The position numbers and the translations under genes are program-made. A DNA stretch of 64,000 nt from Viola odorata (taxonomy: Eukaryota; Streptophyta; Magnoliopsida; Malpighiales; Violaceae). This document shows, piece by piece, positions 22,640 through 34,686 of the stretch; position 1 is the first letter of the stretch; every line of letters starts with the position of its first letter. Where the stretch lies: positions 49,021,002 to 49,085,001 of the forward strand of contig OY829542.1 in NCBI GenBank assembly GCA_963691705.1, written 5' to 3'. Under the pieces are notes generated by a model. The model searched no databases, was not told the DNA's origin, and saw nothing but the letters and a program-made list of their open reading frames with translations.

Positions 22640-23813
22640 CATCTTGTTTGAAGGAGAATTGCTCAAACAGTGCTATAGAAACCCAATGGAAAAGTGTATG
22701 ACCAAAGTAGAAGGCAAATACATTCTTCGAGAAATTCATGAAGGAATCCGTGGCATGCATATATGCGGAGAAACCATGGCAGCCCAAGTTATAAGAAATG
22801 ATTTTTATTGGCCATCACTACGAGCTGATTGCGACATGTATGTACGAACTTGTGATAAATGTCAGAAGTATGCCAAATTCATATTATCACCCACCACAAA
22901 ACTATCTAACTTGGTCAGTCATTACCCATTCGCAATGTGGGGTATTGATCTCATTGGGCCATTCACCAAAGGTGGTCGTTCCACGAAATATGTTGTTATC
23001 GCTATTGATTATTTTACGAAGTGGGCAGAAGCAGCACTACTACCCACCATCTCTGCATAAGACATTTGGAAATTCTTCTTCAAGCAGATCACCATGCGCT
23101 TTGTGATTCCAAGGATATTAGTCAGCGATAATGGCACACAATTCAAAAGTGAATTCTTTCAAGGGAAGTGCAAGGAGCTAAAAGTTCAGCAATGCTTCAG
23201 TTCTATTGCCCATCCTTAAACAAACGGTCAAATGGAGGTCACAAATTGAACAATCTTGAACGACCTAAAGAAAACTTAGAAACAACAGTTGATTCTTAGA
23301 TAGAAGAACTGCCATATGTGCTTTGGGCATATCGTATGACTGAAAAAACTACCACAGGCGAGACACCTTTCATAATATTCTTTGGCATTGGAAGCCATTA
23401 CCCAGTTGAAATTGGAGAAATGAGTATACGAGTGCAATATTCTCAGGAAGGAAGAAACAATTAAGGACTCAAAACGGCTCTGGATTTGCTGCCAGAAAAG
23501 AGAGAAGTAGCCGCCCTGAAGACAATGATATATAAATGACGCATGGCCAAGTACCACAATCGTAAAGTCAGAGAATGACTTTTCAAAGTCGGAGACCTAG
23601 TCCTTCTACAACAAGATTCTAAAGGTCGTGAAATGACCAAACTTGAAACAAACTAAGAAGAACCGTTCAGAGCCACAAGCATAGTTGGTAAAGGCGCATA
23701 CAGACTAGAAACAATGGAACATGAACCACTCCCGAATACATGGAACTCAGTCAACCTCAAGATGTATCACACTAGGGTGGAAGTCATTTTTGTCAATTTC
23801 ATTATGTAGAACA

Positions 23814-23815
<2 letters not shown>
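22640..23815 (+). pseudogene. Element F integrase, broken
   Basis: The zinc finger is visible as EIHEGIRGMH and CDKCQKYAK, and the catalytic triad as WGIDLIGPF (D), SDNGTQF (D, near 23126) and TNGQMEV (E, near 23230). The frame is open only at 22644-23060; stops follow at about 23058, 23217, 23278 and beyond. The C-terminal part runs to about 23810. Confidence 0.78.

Positions 23816-23847
<32 letters not shown>
23814..23847. repeat. (TA)n microsatellite
   Basis: A pure TA dinucleotide run of about 17 units directly after the element F integrase. Confidence 0.95.
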
Positions 23848-23849
<2 letters not shown>

Positions 23850-23984
23850 AGCTTTACCACCGTTCAAGTACCGAACTACCTTGTACATATATGATTAATA
23901 AAATGATCTCACGTGGACCTAGACATTGTTGGCTGAACCATGTTAAAAAATATTATCTTGCTTTTTCTTCTCTTAAGTCCCCAA

Positions 23985-24290
23985 CAACTTCATTATGTCT
24001 CAATTACTTCTAAAAGGCTTTGTTAAGTCAATCTCAAAAGCTTTGTCAAGCTAAAGACTCTAAAAAGCTTTGTTAAGTTTTCACTACTCCTAAAAGGCTT
24101 TATTTAGTCAACCTCAAAATGGCTTTGTCAAGATCTGTTAAGCTCACGTTAATCATAAAAAGTCTTTGTAAAGCCTCAAATGGCTTTGTTAAGCCTTAAT
24201 CATATTCAAACGCTTTTTTAAGCTACCGTTACTCTAAAAAAGGCTTTGTGAAGCTTCAAACGGCTCCGTTAAGCCTTGATTTTATCTAAA
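23985..24290. repeat. Degenerate tandem repeat, GGCTTTGTTAAG unit
   Basis: About ten spaced copies of AAARGGCTTTGTTAAGYY with variable 15-25 bp spacers, in the noncoding spacer between pol and the antisense ORF of element F. No coding function seen. Confidence 0.75.
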
Positions 24291-24485
24291 ATAGCTCCCA
24301 AACTTTCAGTGTTCTTAAACACGATTTTACTAGCAACATATTTAACAAAATCACAAAAAACACCAACACAAGCAAAAACTTGAACACACGTCACAAATGA
24401 GAAACCATAAAAACAACATTCAAACTTCAAAAAGTTTCACGAAAATAGAAGTACTAATTCGTTCTCAATACTACATCAATTATAT

Positions 24486-27240
24486 TTGTTTCTACATAAA
24501 CTATTAGAGCTCTCAAGGAACGGCTGTTGGTGGAAATTCTTGAGGAGGAGTCAATTCTTCAATAGGAGACAGTCCTTCTCGAGCAGGCATAGACTCGAAA
24601 GGAACGATAGACTCAATCAATGGATCATCAAAGTATGGAGTCATAGCATCCCCAAAAGCTTCACAGTCCCAATCTGAAGGCTTGAAGCCTTCACGATCGA
24701 CCACACCCGTTACATACTATGAACCATGGTAAAAGCATTGGTTATAATGTCATCATGACATTCTTGTAATACCTTAGCCATCTCTTGGCGGGCCTTCTCC
24801 ACTATTTTTGCCGGCCTTTCAGCCACTGTAATACGCGCTTTCAGATCACTTACCTTTACATCAAACTCAACACTAATACGGTTATTCTCCCCAGTGATCA
24901 CCACCAGTTGCCTCTCCATCTCTAGTAGTAGTTTCTCCCCTAGCTTGATCCTAGATTCTAGCCCAGCTCTTTCAGAACTCAGATCCTTTTTCAAAGCATT
25001 TTCTCTACTCTTGGCAGTAGTCACCGTTTCTCGCTCGACCAACAGGCACAAATGTCTTTCCAAAGCAAATCCCCGCATCCTTTCTTGTTGTATCCTGTCT
25101 AAAACTTCAGACAAGTTCGCCTTTGACACTGCAGTCTCATCAATAACCAAGCGATTCATCTCCGCGACAAGCTCCAAAACACGAAAATCAGAATAAGACA
25201 AGATGACCACCTCATAGCTCCTCGCAACAATTGCAAGTATCCCACACATATATACCACACCAAGCATGGGACCCAACTGATCACTTGACGTGAACGACAT
25301 ATCCAGTTGATTCCTCTTGACTTTCCATTCCCCTACGGAACGAAAGTGGAATACTTGTTTGCTTTGAGGAGTTATTCTCAAAGATTTCAACCGAAGACCA
25401 GTATCTACTTCCATTGATACAGAAACTATTCCACTCAGTCCAAACACCCCACTTAGGCCATCAGATTGCGTAGGTAAGGCAAGAACGACCTCAGGAGGGG
25501 TTGAAATCTCCATTTCCACACTAGCTTTCTTGATAGGCGGTTCTGCCTCAACCGCAGCCACAACCGTTCCAGCATTCAAAGGCATGGACACCGCATTCTC
25601 CCCCGCATTACTCGCACCAGGCTCGTTCAAAGAACCGGCCAGCACGGCTCAGCTGTCGGCTGCCCTCTAGGCTCGACTAGCCTATTATGCCTTAAGAATG
25701 TCTGCAATGGCTTTCCTCTTACTTTCGAATCCTGCGAAACGACCACAAGCAAAGCCATCAAATTCATTAGATGACATTTCACTAGACGACTCTGACTGAC
25801 ACTCAAGAACGCTATCAAATGCTAAAGAAAAGTCTCTAACGGTAACATTCCTATCATTCATGACATAAAACAAGTACTCCCAATGATTCTGCTCTAGGGA
25901 CTCACCAAACGACGGGGTCTGTCGCGTTTGAATGGGAGACAGATCGGTCGGACGACTGCTTCTCGCAGAACGGATGACGAGTTTTTTCTTGGGAGTCTTG
26001 ACGGGATTAGGTTTGCCGCATGCTTCATTTTTCTCTTTCTTCTCAATAATTATCCCTTCTAATTTGCAGTTGACCTTACTTTGAGGATTTAGCGGATGTT
26101 CGGCACACCTTATTTTTGGATAAGAAAAATAGATAAAGTCGTTAACAAATAAAGATTACACAAATGACAGAGAAGTGCAAGACATAAAGAAAATTACATT
26201 TCACGACAAATTCCCATCCCATTATTCGAGCTAGCATAACCACATCAAACCTTGTAGTTATGAAACTCTCAATTATCCTACATGCTAGAAGAATGGACTC
26301 TTCCATTCATAAGCCGTGAGGGAAATCAACCTTGGCCCGAGTCCATGAAGAACCCCGACATACAGTATCCCATGAATTGCAGAATTATAAATCCCCTAGA
26401 ATATTCACCACACAATAACGGTTCTTCCAACCGTGGATAGATGTCTGAAGATTCCTAAAATGAGCTGAAAATGACTGATTTGGAAGAACGACAAAGTTGT
26501 AATGGCCATTCATAAATCTCTTCATCACTAAGAAATATCAAAATATGTTCACTAGAGGATTCTCTAGAACGGTCAATACCTCATCAGGAACGGTGCCTCC
26601 TATCGAAAAGCGACCTCGCGTGATCCTACTCAGTTCTAGAACGGCGTTCAGGAGTTCCCAACCATTTGGCATTATCTACACAGGAGCGAGGGAAAACTCG
26701 TCTAAAATCTTAATCAGGGAAGGATGCAGAGGAAAGACCACTCCATGCTCCATCAAGTGCAAATACACCATGAACGACTTGTTGTCATTTGGGAAGTCAT
26801 ATTGCAATAACTCTCCCACCCTTGGCTCACGTACTAAATACTCTCTTAGGAAGATATTGTTCCCCTTCTATAAAGATGTGTTGAGGACCTTCATCATTTC
26901 TTTGTAAGCGAGATGGTGGTTTATCCCTATCAATGTCCATGTTATCCTCATTAGCTTCTCACGCTGCCCCCGCCTCGTCAGCAGGATCATCGTTCTCTGA
27001 TTCATCATTTTTACCCTCACTACCGTTCTCTCCCTCAACATCATCTTCTTCATCTTCGTCACCATCGTCTTTGGAGAACCCAAAATTTTGGTCGGCGCTC
27101 CTACGGTGGTCGGGATCACGTCCTCCTCCTCGCCCAGATTTTCCAAATCTATATGTTGAATCACTGAGTATGTATGTAAAATCGTACCACTAGAACCGAC
27201 TTCCTCATCATTAAATCTCACTATTTCCTCCCCATCCATA
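24486..27240 (-). pseudogene. Element F antisense accessory ORF (Transposase_28-like), broken
   Basis: Read against the direction of pol. From the 5' end (27240): an acidic segment MDGEEIVRFNDEEVG; then near 26640-26790 MEHGVVFPLHPSLIKILDEF and, after a stop, IMPNGWELLNAVLELSRI, which resembles the plant 'putative gypsy-type transposon' domain (PF04195); then an open 311-codon part (24710-25645) ending in a long predicted coiled coil (heptad-like, Glu/Lys/Leu-rich). Antisense accessory ORFs between integrase and 3' LTR are known in Tat-lineage elements; the function is unknown. Several stops and frame breaks. Not a host gene. Confidence 0.6.
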
Positions 27241-27752
27241 TTTCCCAAAAAAATCAACAAATAATAAGGAAGAAAACTAACCTTATAGAGAGAGAAAGAA
27301 AATGAAAACTCGCCTTAACACTGTCGTCGGGGTGCTTCCAAACTGGACACAGGCTTGTATTCTCGAGTTAGAGTCAGAATTTCGGCCGACAATGATGAGC
27401 TGGAAGTGATTCTAAGCACCGTCGTTAGGAAGAGATTTTGCTATTTTAGAGAGAAGAGGATGTGGTTTTCTAAAGAAATAAGGAAACGGGGGTAGATGTG
27501 AGGAAGGAAACGTTATGACTTAAGATCTCAAACGTCTAAAAAGGATTATTGGGAATATAAAAAGCAAGTACACGTGTCGCCTTTATAACCGCCTGGCCGC
27601 CTGATTTTTCGCATATTCTCTGCCATAGTCATTGCACCTTTGTAACATGCGAATCTTCCAAGAGGCACTTGAGAAAACCTTGAGTAGAAGGGCTCTCAGT
27701 CTTCAAACATGAAGTTCTCAGACTTCTTTCTGGGTTGGACATCCTAATAACC

Positions 27753-28275
27753 TTTTATAGAACGACCCTTGTGACTATACGACCGTTCCTCTCTTAAGAA
27801 CGCAATTTCAAATGGCCAGTGATCTTGGTAAAGAGAGCGGCTTTATATAAGAACAGATAGTCCTACTCCTAGTAAGGGGAACGGTCATACGTATAAAGGA
27901 CACTGCAAGTTCCGTTGACTCATGATAGAAGAACAACTCACTTCTTTCTTAAGGAAGGTATTTCCGTTATTTCAGGAAAATACATATTTGGTAATTATAT
28001 TCCTATGATCTCTTATACTCCTACTCTTATTCGACTTCTACATTATGGCAATAAGCGTCCTTCCATAATTAAAGGACTTGATTTCTACTATAAATACAAC
28101 CTATATACGTCTAAGGTACGCAATACAAAACCCTAGTCATCCTTATACACATATTTTCTCTCAACTAACTTGATTTGCAGGTACAACTCTCGGCGTTTTG
28201 AAGGTACACCGGCGGCCAAAATCAGCCCTATAATCATTAATCGTGTTCAAACTTCTAGGTACACAAAGTTATTAT
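27753..28275 (+). repeat. Element F 3' LTR
   Basis: Matches 6211-6761, including TATAAATA at 28089-28096 and the 3' end GGTACACAAAGTTATTAT. Many substitutions and small indels relative to the 5' LTR. Confidence 0.7.
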
Positions 28276-28838
28276 GAACTATAAAATAAACATATACTGC
28301 TAATAATTATAAAAAAAGAAAGAAATAAGGGATCGTACGACTATGGGTCTTATGCCACAAGGGTTATTTAGTGCTAGTGAAGACGGAAAAAAAAACAAAA
28401 CTCCTTGTCATTGGAAAATATTTGGGCTCTACTCAAAGTGAAAACAACAATTAAATCTCATGAACTATAAGATAAATATGTAATAGTTATAAAAAGAAAA
28501 AACAGGGTTTGTAGGTTTGTAGGGTTATAGTTCTATACAAAAGATTTGTGTTTAATGCTGACGAAGAACAAAATAAATAAAAAAATTCCTTGCCATTAAA
28601 AATTTATTTGGGTTTTACTTATAGTGATTTAGTCTTTTGACCTGTTATAATTATTCACTAAAAAAAATGTAATAATAATAAAAAAAACTTTATTTTTATT
28701 AGCTCAGTAAGTAAGTCATTAGCTCGGTAGTTCATAGGTAAACGCATTCCCGGGAGAAGAAGGGGTTGTAGGGTTATGGGCCTATGGCTGTTATGATACG
28801 GGGGTTGTGTTTAGTGCTGAGGAAGACGAAAACATTTA
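28276..28838. repeat. Local R repeats, about three degenerate tandem copies
   Basis: Units start near 28276, 28440 and 28690, each with GGGTTATRG/TGTTTAGTGCT landmarks. The last is interrupted by element E at the TTA (28836-28838) and continues after it at 56047. No gene is visible. Confidence 0.6.
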
Positions 28839-28864
28839 GGCTGCGTTTACTTCGGAGAATTCTC

Positions 28865-30477
28865 CCGAAAATTCTCCAGTTTCTAGAAAATTGGAGGTTT
28901 TTTCGAAAAATGTGTTTACTTTGCGTTATTTCCATTTAGAAAATGAAAATGAAAAACCTCTGTTTAAAAAATGATGTATAAATTTAGAGAACCCCAAAAT
29001 GTTATTTTCCATTTTTTCAATGTTTTTAACCTCAGTTTGAAAACACGCTTCTCAAACTGAGGATTAAGTGAATTTTTCATTAATCCAATTTTACCCCTCA
29101 CTCAACGCAGCCTTCTTCATCTTCTTCTTATCTTCTTGCCCTACCTCACGCAGCCGTTCCTCTTCTTCTCCCTCACGCCGACCTTCTTCTCCTCTCTCGC
29201 CTCCGTTCGACTCCTATCTCGCCTCCGTCCGACTCTTCTCGCTCTTGGCTCGTCCTCCTCTACCACCCACCGAAACCGACGGTAAGTTTTCTTACTCGCT
29301 TCACCTCTCTTATTCTCTCTGCCAGATCTTTGGTTGCCTTTAAAATCTCAACTTTCCTTTGAATTAGCTCGTGTCTTATGATTTGATGGGTATGTTGTGT
29401 GAATGTGAATATGTGAATATAATGTTTAGGTCATGATTAGTGAGCTTGAATTGATGCACGAGCGTTTCCTGAGCTTAATTGATTATGGGTTTGTGTTGTG
29501 ATAGCTTTAACTGATCCTCTGCTTCTCTTTTTTGTATTTTATTGATGGATTTTTTCAGGACCCTTTTTTGGGTTTGTATTGCATTGCCCTCTGAATTGTT
29601 GTGAGTTTTATGTGTTAGGTTATGCGGTTTTATTGTGTCAGATATATTGGTGAGCTTGGCAGATTTGGATTGTTATTTACTTGTTTCCTAGCACTGATAT
29701 TTTGTGGATTGCTTGACTGGATTTTATTTAATGTTTAGAAATATTTGTTAGTGTTCTTCGTATGCAATGCTTGTCTTTACAACATTCATTTCGGATAAAT
29801 TCGATGCGAAAACATCCCTTACATATGCGTATTTCATTCCAGTAGTTTATTAATTATCGTTTTGAATGTTCTAAGCAATGATCTTGGAAAAATGATCCTT
29901 TAATCTGCTAGTTCTTTAGTTTCTGCTTGAGTTTCTGCAAAATTGGTTCCTTTGACTCACTTGAAAACTGTCAGAAAATGACTGCACCAAGCTTCTAGAT
30001 GTTGCCACAATGTCCGAAAGTAGTTGAAGGGTGATTGATATAGTGGTCTCTATGGTCAATTAATTTGGAGAATCACTTGCAAACTTATGCTATGAACCAG
30101 TGGAGAAACAATGAAAAACCATGTCTCAACTAGTATTACTATGCTACTGGGAGGAGTCTTGATGCACTAGCAGTAGCTTTTGCAAGGAAATAATGAAAAA
30201 CCATGTCTCAATGTTGTTTGCGTCTTGCAAAGGTTTTGAAATTGAAAATCTAAAAAAATGCTTCCATAAAATTTCTTTTTACACCCTATGGTAAAAGCTA
30301 GTTAAATTAACCTCTTATAAGAAGAAGGGTGATTGAATTTTGCACCCTATGTATGTGTGTGTGTTTTGCAAGAAGGTGCTTCATTTTGTGAGATTATATA
30401 TTGTGGTCATTTACTTCCTTTTCGAAGTCTTTTATGTCGCTAATATGGATATCAAGCAACTCCTTCTTATTGTTTGT
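28865..30477. other. Left interior of element E, no recognised gene
   Basis: Near 29090-29280 is a CT-rich, Ser/Pro-coding stretch ending in CGACGGTAAGT, which looks like a 5' UTR with a splice donor, but no downstream coding exon was recognised. A short duplication around AATGAAAAACCATGTCTCAA occurs at about 30112 and 30192. It may derive from a transposase gene's 5' region or a captured host fragment; undecided. Confidence 0.4.
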
Positions 30478-30555
30478 TGATCGCGCACCGAACGCGTCAA
30501 ATATAAGTGTAAAATATGTATAAGAATGGGGGTAGAAATACAACTTATCACTGTC
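30478..30555 (-). repeat. Element B left LTR, first 78 bp
   Basis: TGATCGCGCACCGAACGCG and the sequence to CAACTTATCACTGTC match the start of the element A LTR; the remainder resumes at 46781 after element C. The CTGTC at 30551-30555 is the target duplication of C. Confidence 0.85.
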
Positions 30556-31439
30556 TATCGCTCCCCGAAAATTTAAAAATCCGCGAGTGTGCAACGAAAT
30601 TTGAGACCTTGCAATGCTCAGCGTAAACAGATGCCTCGCAACATGCAATGAAGTCGCCACCCTAATTTGGTTGCTAGGTTTAGGGAACCTTAATCGTCAT
30701 GGCATAAGAAATATAATAAGTAAAAAACTAAAGGCACAAAAAAGGGGTCTGGACCCCAGACAAAGGTTCGGGGTCGTATTATGGTCTCGGGAAGGTGTTA
30801 GGCACCCGAGTCACATCCGAAAATGGTTACCGGTTGATGAGAGAGGTGTTTAAAAAGGTGTTTGATAAAATGCATTTTGAAAAAGGGGACCCTCAGAGGA
30901 ATCATCACTTTAGTCTTTTCTATGATCGTGACCGTTCAGGAATAATAAAAAGATCTTTCGGATGGGGTTACCAATTATCAAGATCGATCGATTATCCCTG
31001 ACCGTAACGTGATGGGACTGAATTTTCCGCAAGACTGAATGAGCGCCCTCTTATTTCATCATCGGGCCATGCATGATTAAATTAATTACTACGTGATTCT
31101 ATCATGGATAGTTTTAGCAGAGTACAGATTAAATGAAAGGCTTTTGAAATGATAAACTGATTTGGGATCGAAAGTCCCCAAGTACATGCAGTCAATATAA
31201 ACGAGAATTTAAAATCATATGAGCATGGCATTTTAAGCAAGTCTTTAAACACGTTGTTTATGTGGGTTGATTTTAATTCTAGCAGTTCTATATATCATGC
31301 ATACAATTGATATTTGCAGAAAGCATCGAATAAATAAAAAGGAATCGAAAGGCGTACTTTCGAGCGAAGCTTGAAATTAAAACCTACAAAAATGAGAGTG
31401 TTAGCGATAGCACTAGAAATAAATAAACAATTTTATGAG

Positions 31440-32320
31440 TGCAAAAATATAAATGACAGTTGATTGTATGCGAGAAATGATGGATTTAACGCATACGAGA
31501 ATTAAATGCTGAGTTGATTGCATGCGAGAAATGATGGATTTAACGCATATGAAAATTAAATGCTGAGTTGATTGCATGCGAGAAATGATGGATTTAACGC
31601 ATACGAGAATTAAATGCTGAGTTGATTGCATGCGAGAAATGATGGATTTAACGCATATGAAAATTAAATGTTGAGTTGATTGCATGCGAGAAATGATGGA
31701 TTTAACGCATACGAAAATTAAATGCTGAGTTGATTGCATGCGAGAAATGATTGATTTGACGCATACGAAAATTAAATGCTGAGTTGATTGCATGCGAGAA
31801 ATGATTGATTTGACGCATACGAAAATTAAATGTTGTTGATTGCATGCGAAAAATGATTGATTTTACGCATATGAAAATTAAATGCTGAGTTGATTGCATG
31901 CGAGAAATGATTGATTTGACGCATACGAGATTTAAATGATGACATGATTGCATGTGAGAAATGATTTATTTAACGCATACGAGATTTAAATGATGACATG
32001 ATTGCATGCGAGAAATGATTCATTTAACGCATACGAGATTTAAATGATGACATGATGGCATGCGAGAAATGATTTATTTGACGCTTACGAAAATTAAATG
32101 ATTGTTGATTGCATGCAAAAAAATGATTGATTTTACGCATACGAGATTTAAATGATGACATGATTGCATGCGAGAAATGATTTATTTAACGCATACGAGA
32201 TTTAAATGATGACATGATTGCATGCGAGAAATGATTCATTTAACGCATACGAAAATTAAATGATGACATGATTGTATGCGAGAAATGATTTATTTAACGC
32301 ATACGAAAATTAAATGTTGT
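31440..32320. repeat. 54-bp minisatellite in left LTR of C
   Basis: About 16 copies of a 54-bp unit with landmarks GATTGCATGCGAGAAATGAT and AACGCATACGA. Because 54 is a multiple of three, it reads as an 18-residue peptide repeat on the minus strand, but a protein role is unlikely since it lies inside an LTR. Confidence 0.9.
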
Positions 32321-32920
32321 TTTGATAAGTGTAGAAAAATTAAATGTAGTTGACGATTTACAGGGAATTAAAACAGTTTGATGATTTGCAGAAAATAAAC
32401 AGTTGATATTTGCGGAAGAATTTCCAGCAGTATGATAAGTGCGGAATTTAAAACAATTGATATTTTGCAGAAAATAAACAAGTGATATTTGCAGAAAATA
32501 AAACAATTGATATTTGCAGAAAATAAAACAGTTGATATTGCGGAAGAATTTCCAGCAGTTTGCGAAAAATTAAAGCAGTTGATATTTACGAGAATTAAAA
32601 TGCAACCGACCATTTAGGCGGTAAAATGAATAATTGAATTTAAATTGCAGAAAGTAAATTGCGGAAAATTTAAAGTGCGGAAAAGTAAAGTGCGGAAAAT
32701 TAAATAGTTGATAATTTGCGGAAGAATTTCCAGCAGTATGATAAGTGCGAAAATTTAAAGTAGTTGAATATTTACGAAAATTAAAATGCGACCGACCATG
32801 TAGGCGGTAAAATGAATAATTGAATTTAAATTGCCGAAAGTAAAGTGCGAATAATTTAAACAGTTGATAAGTACAGAAAATTAAACAATTGATAGTACAA
32901 AAAATAATCATACGAAGCAT

Positions 32921-34686
32921 TGATAACGTGCTTATCGAGGGCACGATCAAACAAATAATTACAACTTATCACATGCAACAAAATAGATTGAAGACAGTGG
33001 CAAGAGGATCGATCCACAGAGATTGGTGAAGACTTACACTAGACAAGGCCAGATTATAAAATAAAACAATAAAAGAAACAAAACAGAATTCAAGGGCTGG
33101 ATTGTGAGAGACTGATCTAAGGTCTTGAATGTATTCGGGGGACAAAGGCACAAAAAGTAACAATCAGGGGGGGTTTTACTTGACCAAACGAGTTGGTCAA
33201 GAGGGATTTGGAGCTAACAAGTTTATCTAAGAAAGCAAGGTTCGGGGTCCCGAATGTCACGTTCGGGGTCCCGAATGGTAAAACAGAACCAAGCAGTAAA
33301 TCAGGTCAAGAACAATAAAACAGAAGATAATAACCACAAATAATCAGATGGAGAAGGATTCTTAGCAAAGGCATTCTTGGGTTGCATTCGGGGGCTCGAT
33401 CGTCATCAGCACAGAAATATTCTATTCAAGACGTCATAGAAATGACATGGGGACCAGATTCCTCGGATATCCCCTACTTTTCTCTTAAGAGAAACTACCC
33501 CCCGTTTCCACATATGAGGTAGTCTTGACAGTTCGCCATCCCTCCAGGCACGAATGCGGGAGGGCCATACTCAAACTGCCCATGACGCTAAGAAAAGACA
33601 TATCTAGAGCTGAAAATCCCTCAGTTTGTCAGGCTCGTGACCTCGCTCTAATCAATTACTCACCCTATCTATTCAGGACCACTTTGACACAGTCAAGACT
33701 AAATAGATGCCTACTTGTTCCATGGAACTTTCCTTTCGTATTTATCACAAAGATGGCAGCATTCACACAAAGTAATAATCAGTTGATCAGACCTCTAATT
33801 ACCCCAAGTGAAATTATAATTAAAATGATAAGCAATTGAATATGGCATCAAAAATATATTAAGTATGTTTAGGCCTCGAATCTGCCCCTGCAGCCCTTGA
33901 ATAACCCTTTGCTAAGAATTAAATATTTAGCTACTCATGCTTGAAGATGAACAAATAACAATTAAAGAAAGCATAACAAGTAAATAAATAGATTAAGGAA
34001 AGAAGACTTGTTACTAAAAACGTTTGAAGCCCGGCGGCAAGGATAAAGGAAGCTAACAAGAACTAGAGAGATAAACTAGAGAGAAGTCTAAGAGTGTTCT
34101 TCCTAAAAACTAAATGATCATGGATGATCCCCGATACCCTAAACTACTCTTAGATGCCCTTTATATAGTAGAGCTCTAAGCACAAAATATCTTCAGCCTA
34201 AAACTAGGGACAAAATGCATTAATTGAAAGCCTATAAAAATGGATCCATGCTCCTTAAAGCACAAAGCTGAAAAAGCATAAAGCTATCTGATTTTTCCAG
34301 CTTTGGGCAGGTCTGGATTGGGCTCAAGGGCTGACTTGGTCAGGGCGGTAGGTATTTGGTGGTCAGTGCAGACTGCAGGAACAATGTCAGAGGAGGCACA
34401 TGGAAGCTCTGGCGAGATGACACGTGGAAATGTCATTCTTCGCCCTTCGGGGTCCCGAATGGGGAATCCGATTCGGGACCTTGAACGCTGCTTTGGACTC
34501 GGGACCTCGACTCTGGCTCTTGAAGCTCAAAACTGCACAAAATGCCCCAAAAATGCTTCTTTTCGCATAAACTCCCATTTTAGGCCTAAATCTGCAAAAG
34601 TAATGAAAACAATGGTAAATTAGCAGAATCATGCCTTAAATGGGTGAGAAAATGGGAAGAAAATCGTGCATAAAAATATGCTATCA
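32921..34686. mobile_element. Element D: solo LTR of a further Athila-type family
   Basis: 1766 bp, TGATAACGTG ... ATGCTATCA, flanked by the perfect 5-bp duplication AGCAT (32916-32920 and 34687-34691). It has no internal region, so it is a solo LTR left by recombination. Segments such as TACAACTTATCAC and AAGAGGATCGATCCAC parallel the LTRs of A and B, placing it in a related but distinct family. It carries several copies of TTCGGGGTCCCGAA. Confidence 0.85.

Larger units (their letters stand above)
6211..28275 (+). mobile_element. Element F: degraded Ty3-gypsy, Tat lineage (contains element A)
   Basis: An LTR retrotransposon on the + strand with LTRs of about 0.55 kb, gag, RT, RNase H, a second archaeal-type RNase H, integrase and an antisense accessory ORF upstream of the 3' LTR. 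The second RNase H and the antisense ORF are Tat-lineage traits. Every coding module has stops or frameshifts. The LTRs have diverged clearly by eye, so it is old. Element A splits it at 9084-21553. LTR ends lack clean TG/CA and no convincing target duplication was found, so boundaries may be off by about 10 bp. Confidence 0.85.

Noticed and set aside
28690..28760. TTAGCTCAGTAAG word suggesting a tRNA A box
   Set aside because: No B box, acceptor stem or cloverleaf follows; it belongs to a degenerate R repeat.
31413..31953. Minus-strand 18-residue peptide repeat frames
   Set aside because: An artefact of a 54-bp unit being divisible by three; the sequence is LTR DNA.
31440..32320. Regular repeat array that superficially looks like a CRISPR
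   Set aside because: The 54-bp units are contiguous with no unique spacers, lie inside a retrotransposon LTR, and recur in the partner LTR. This is a minisatellite in a plant genome.
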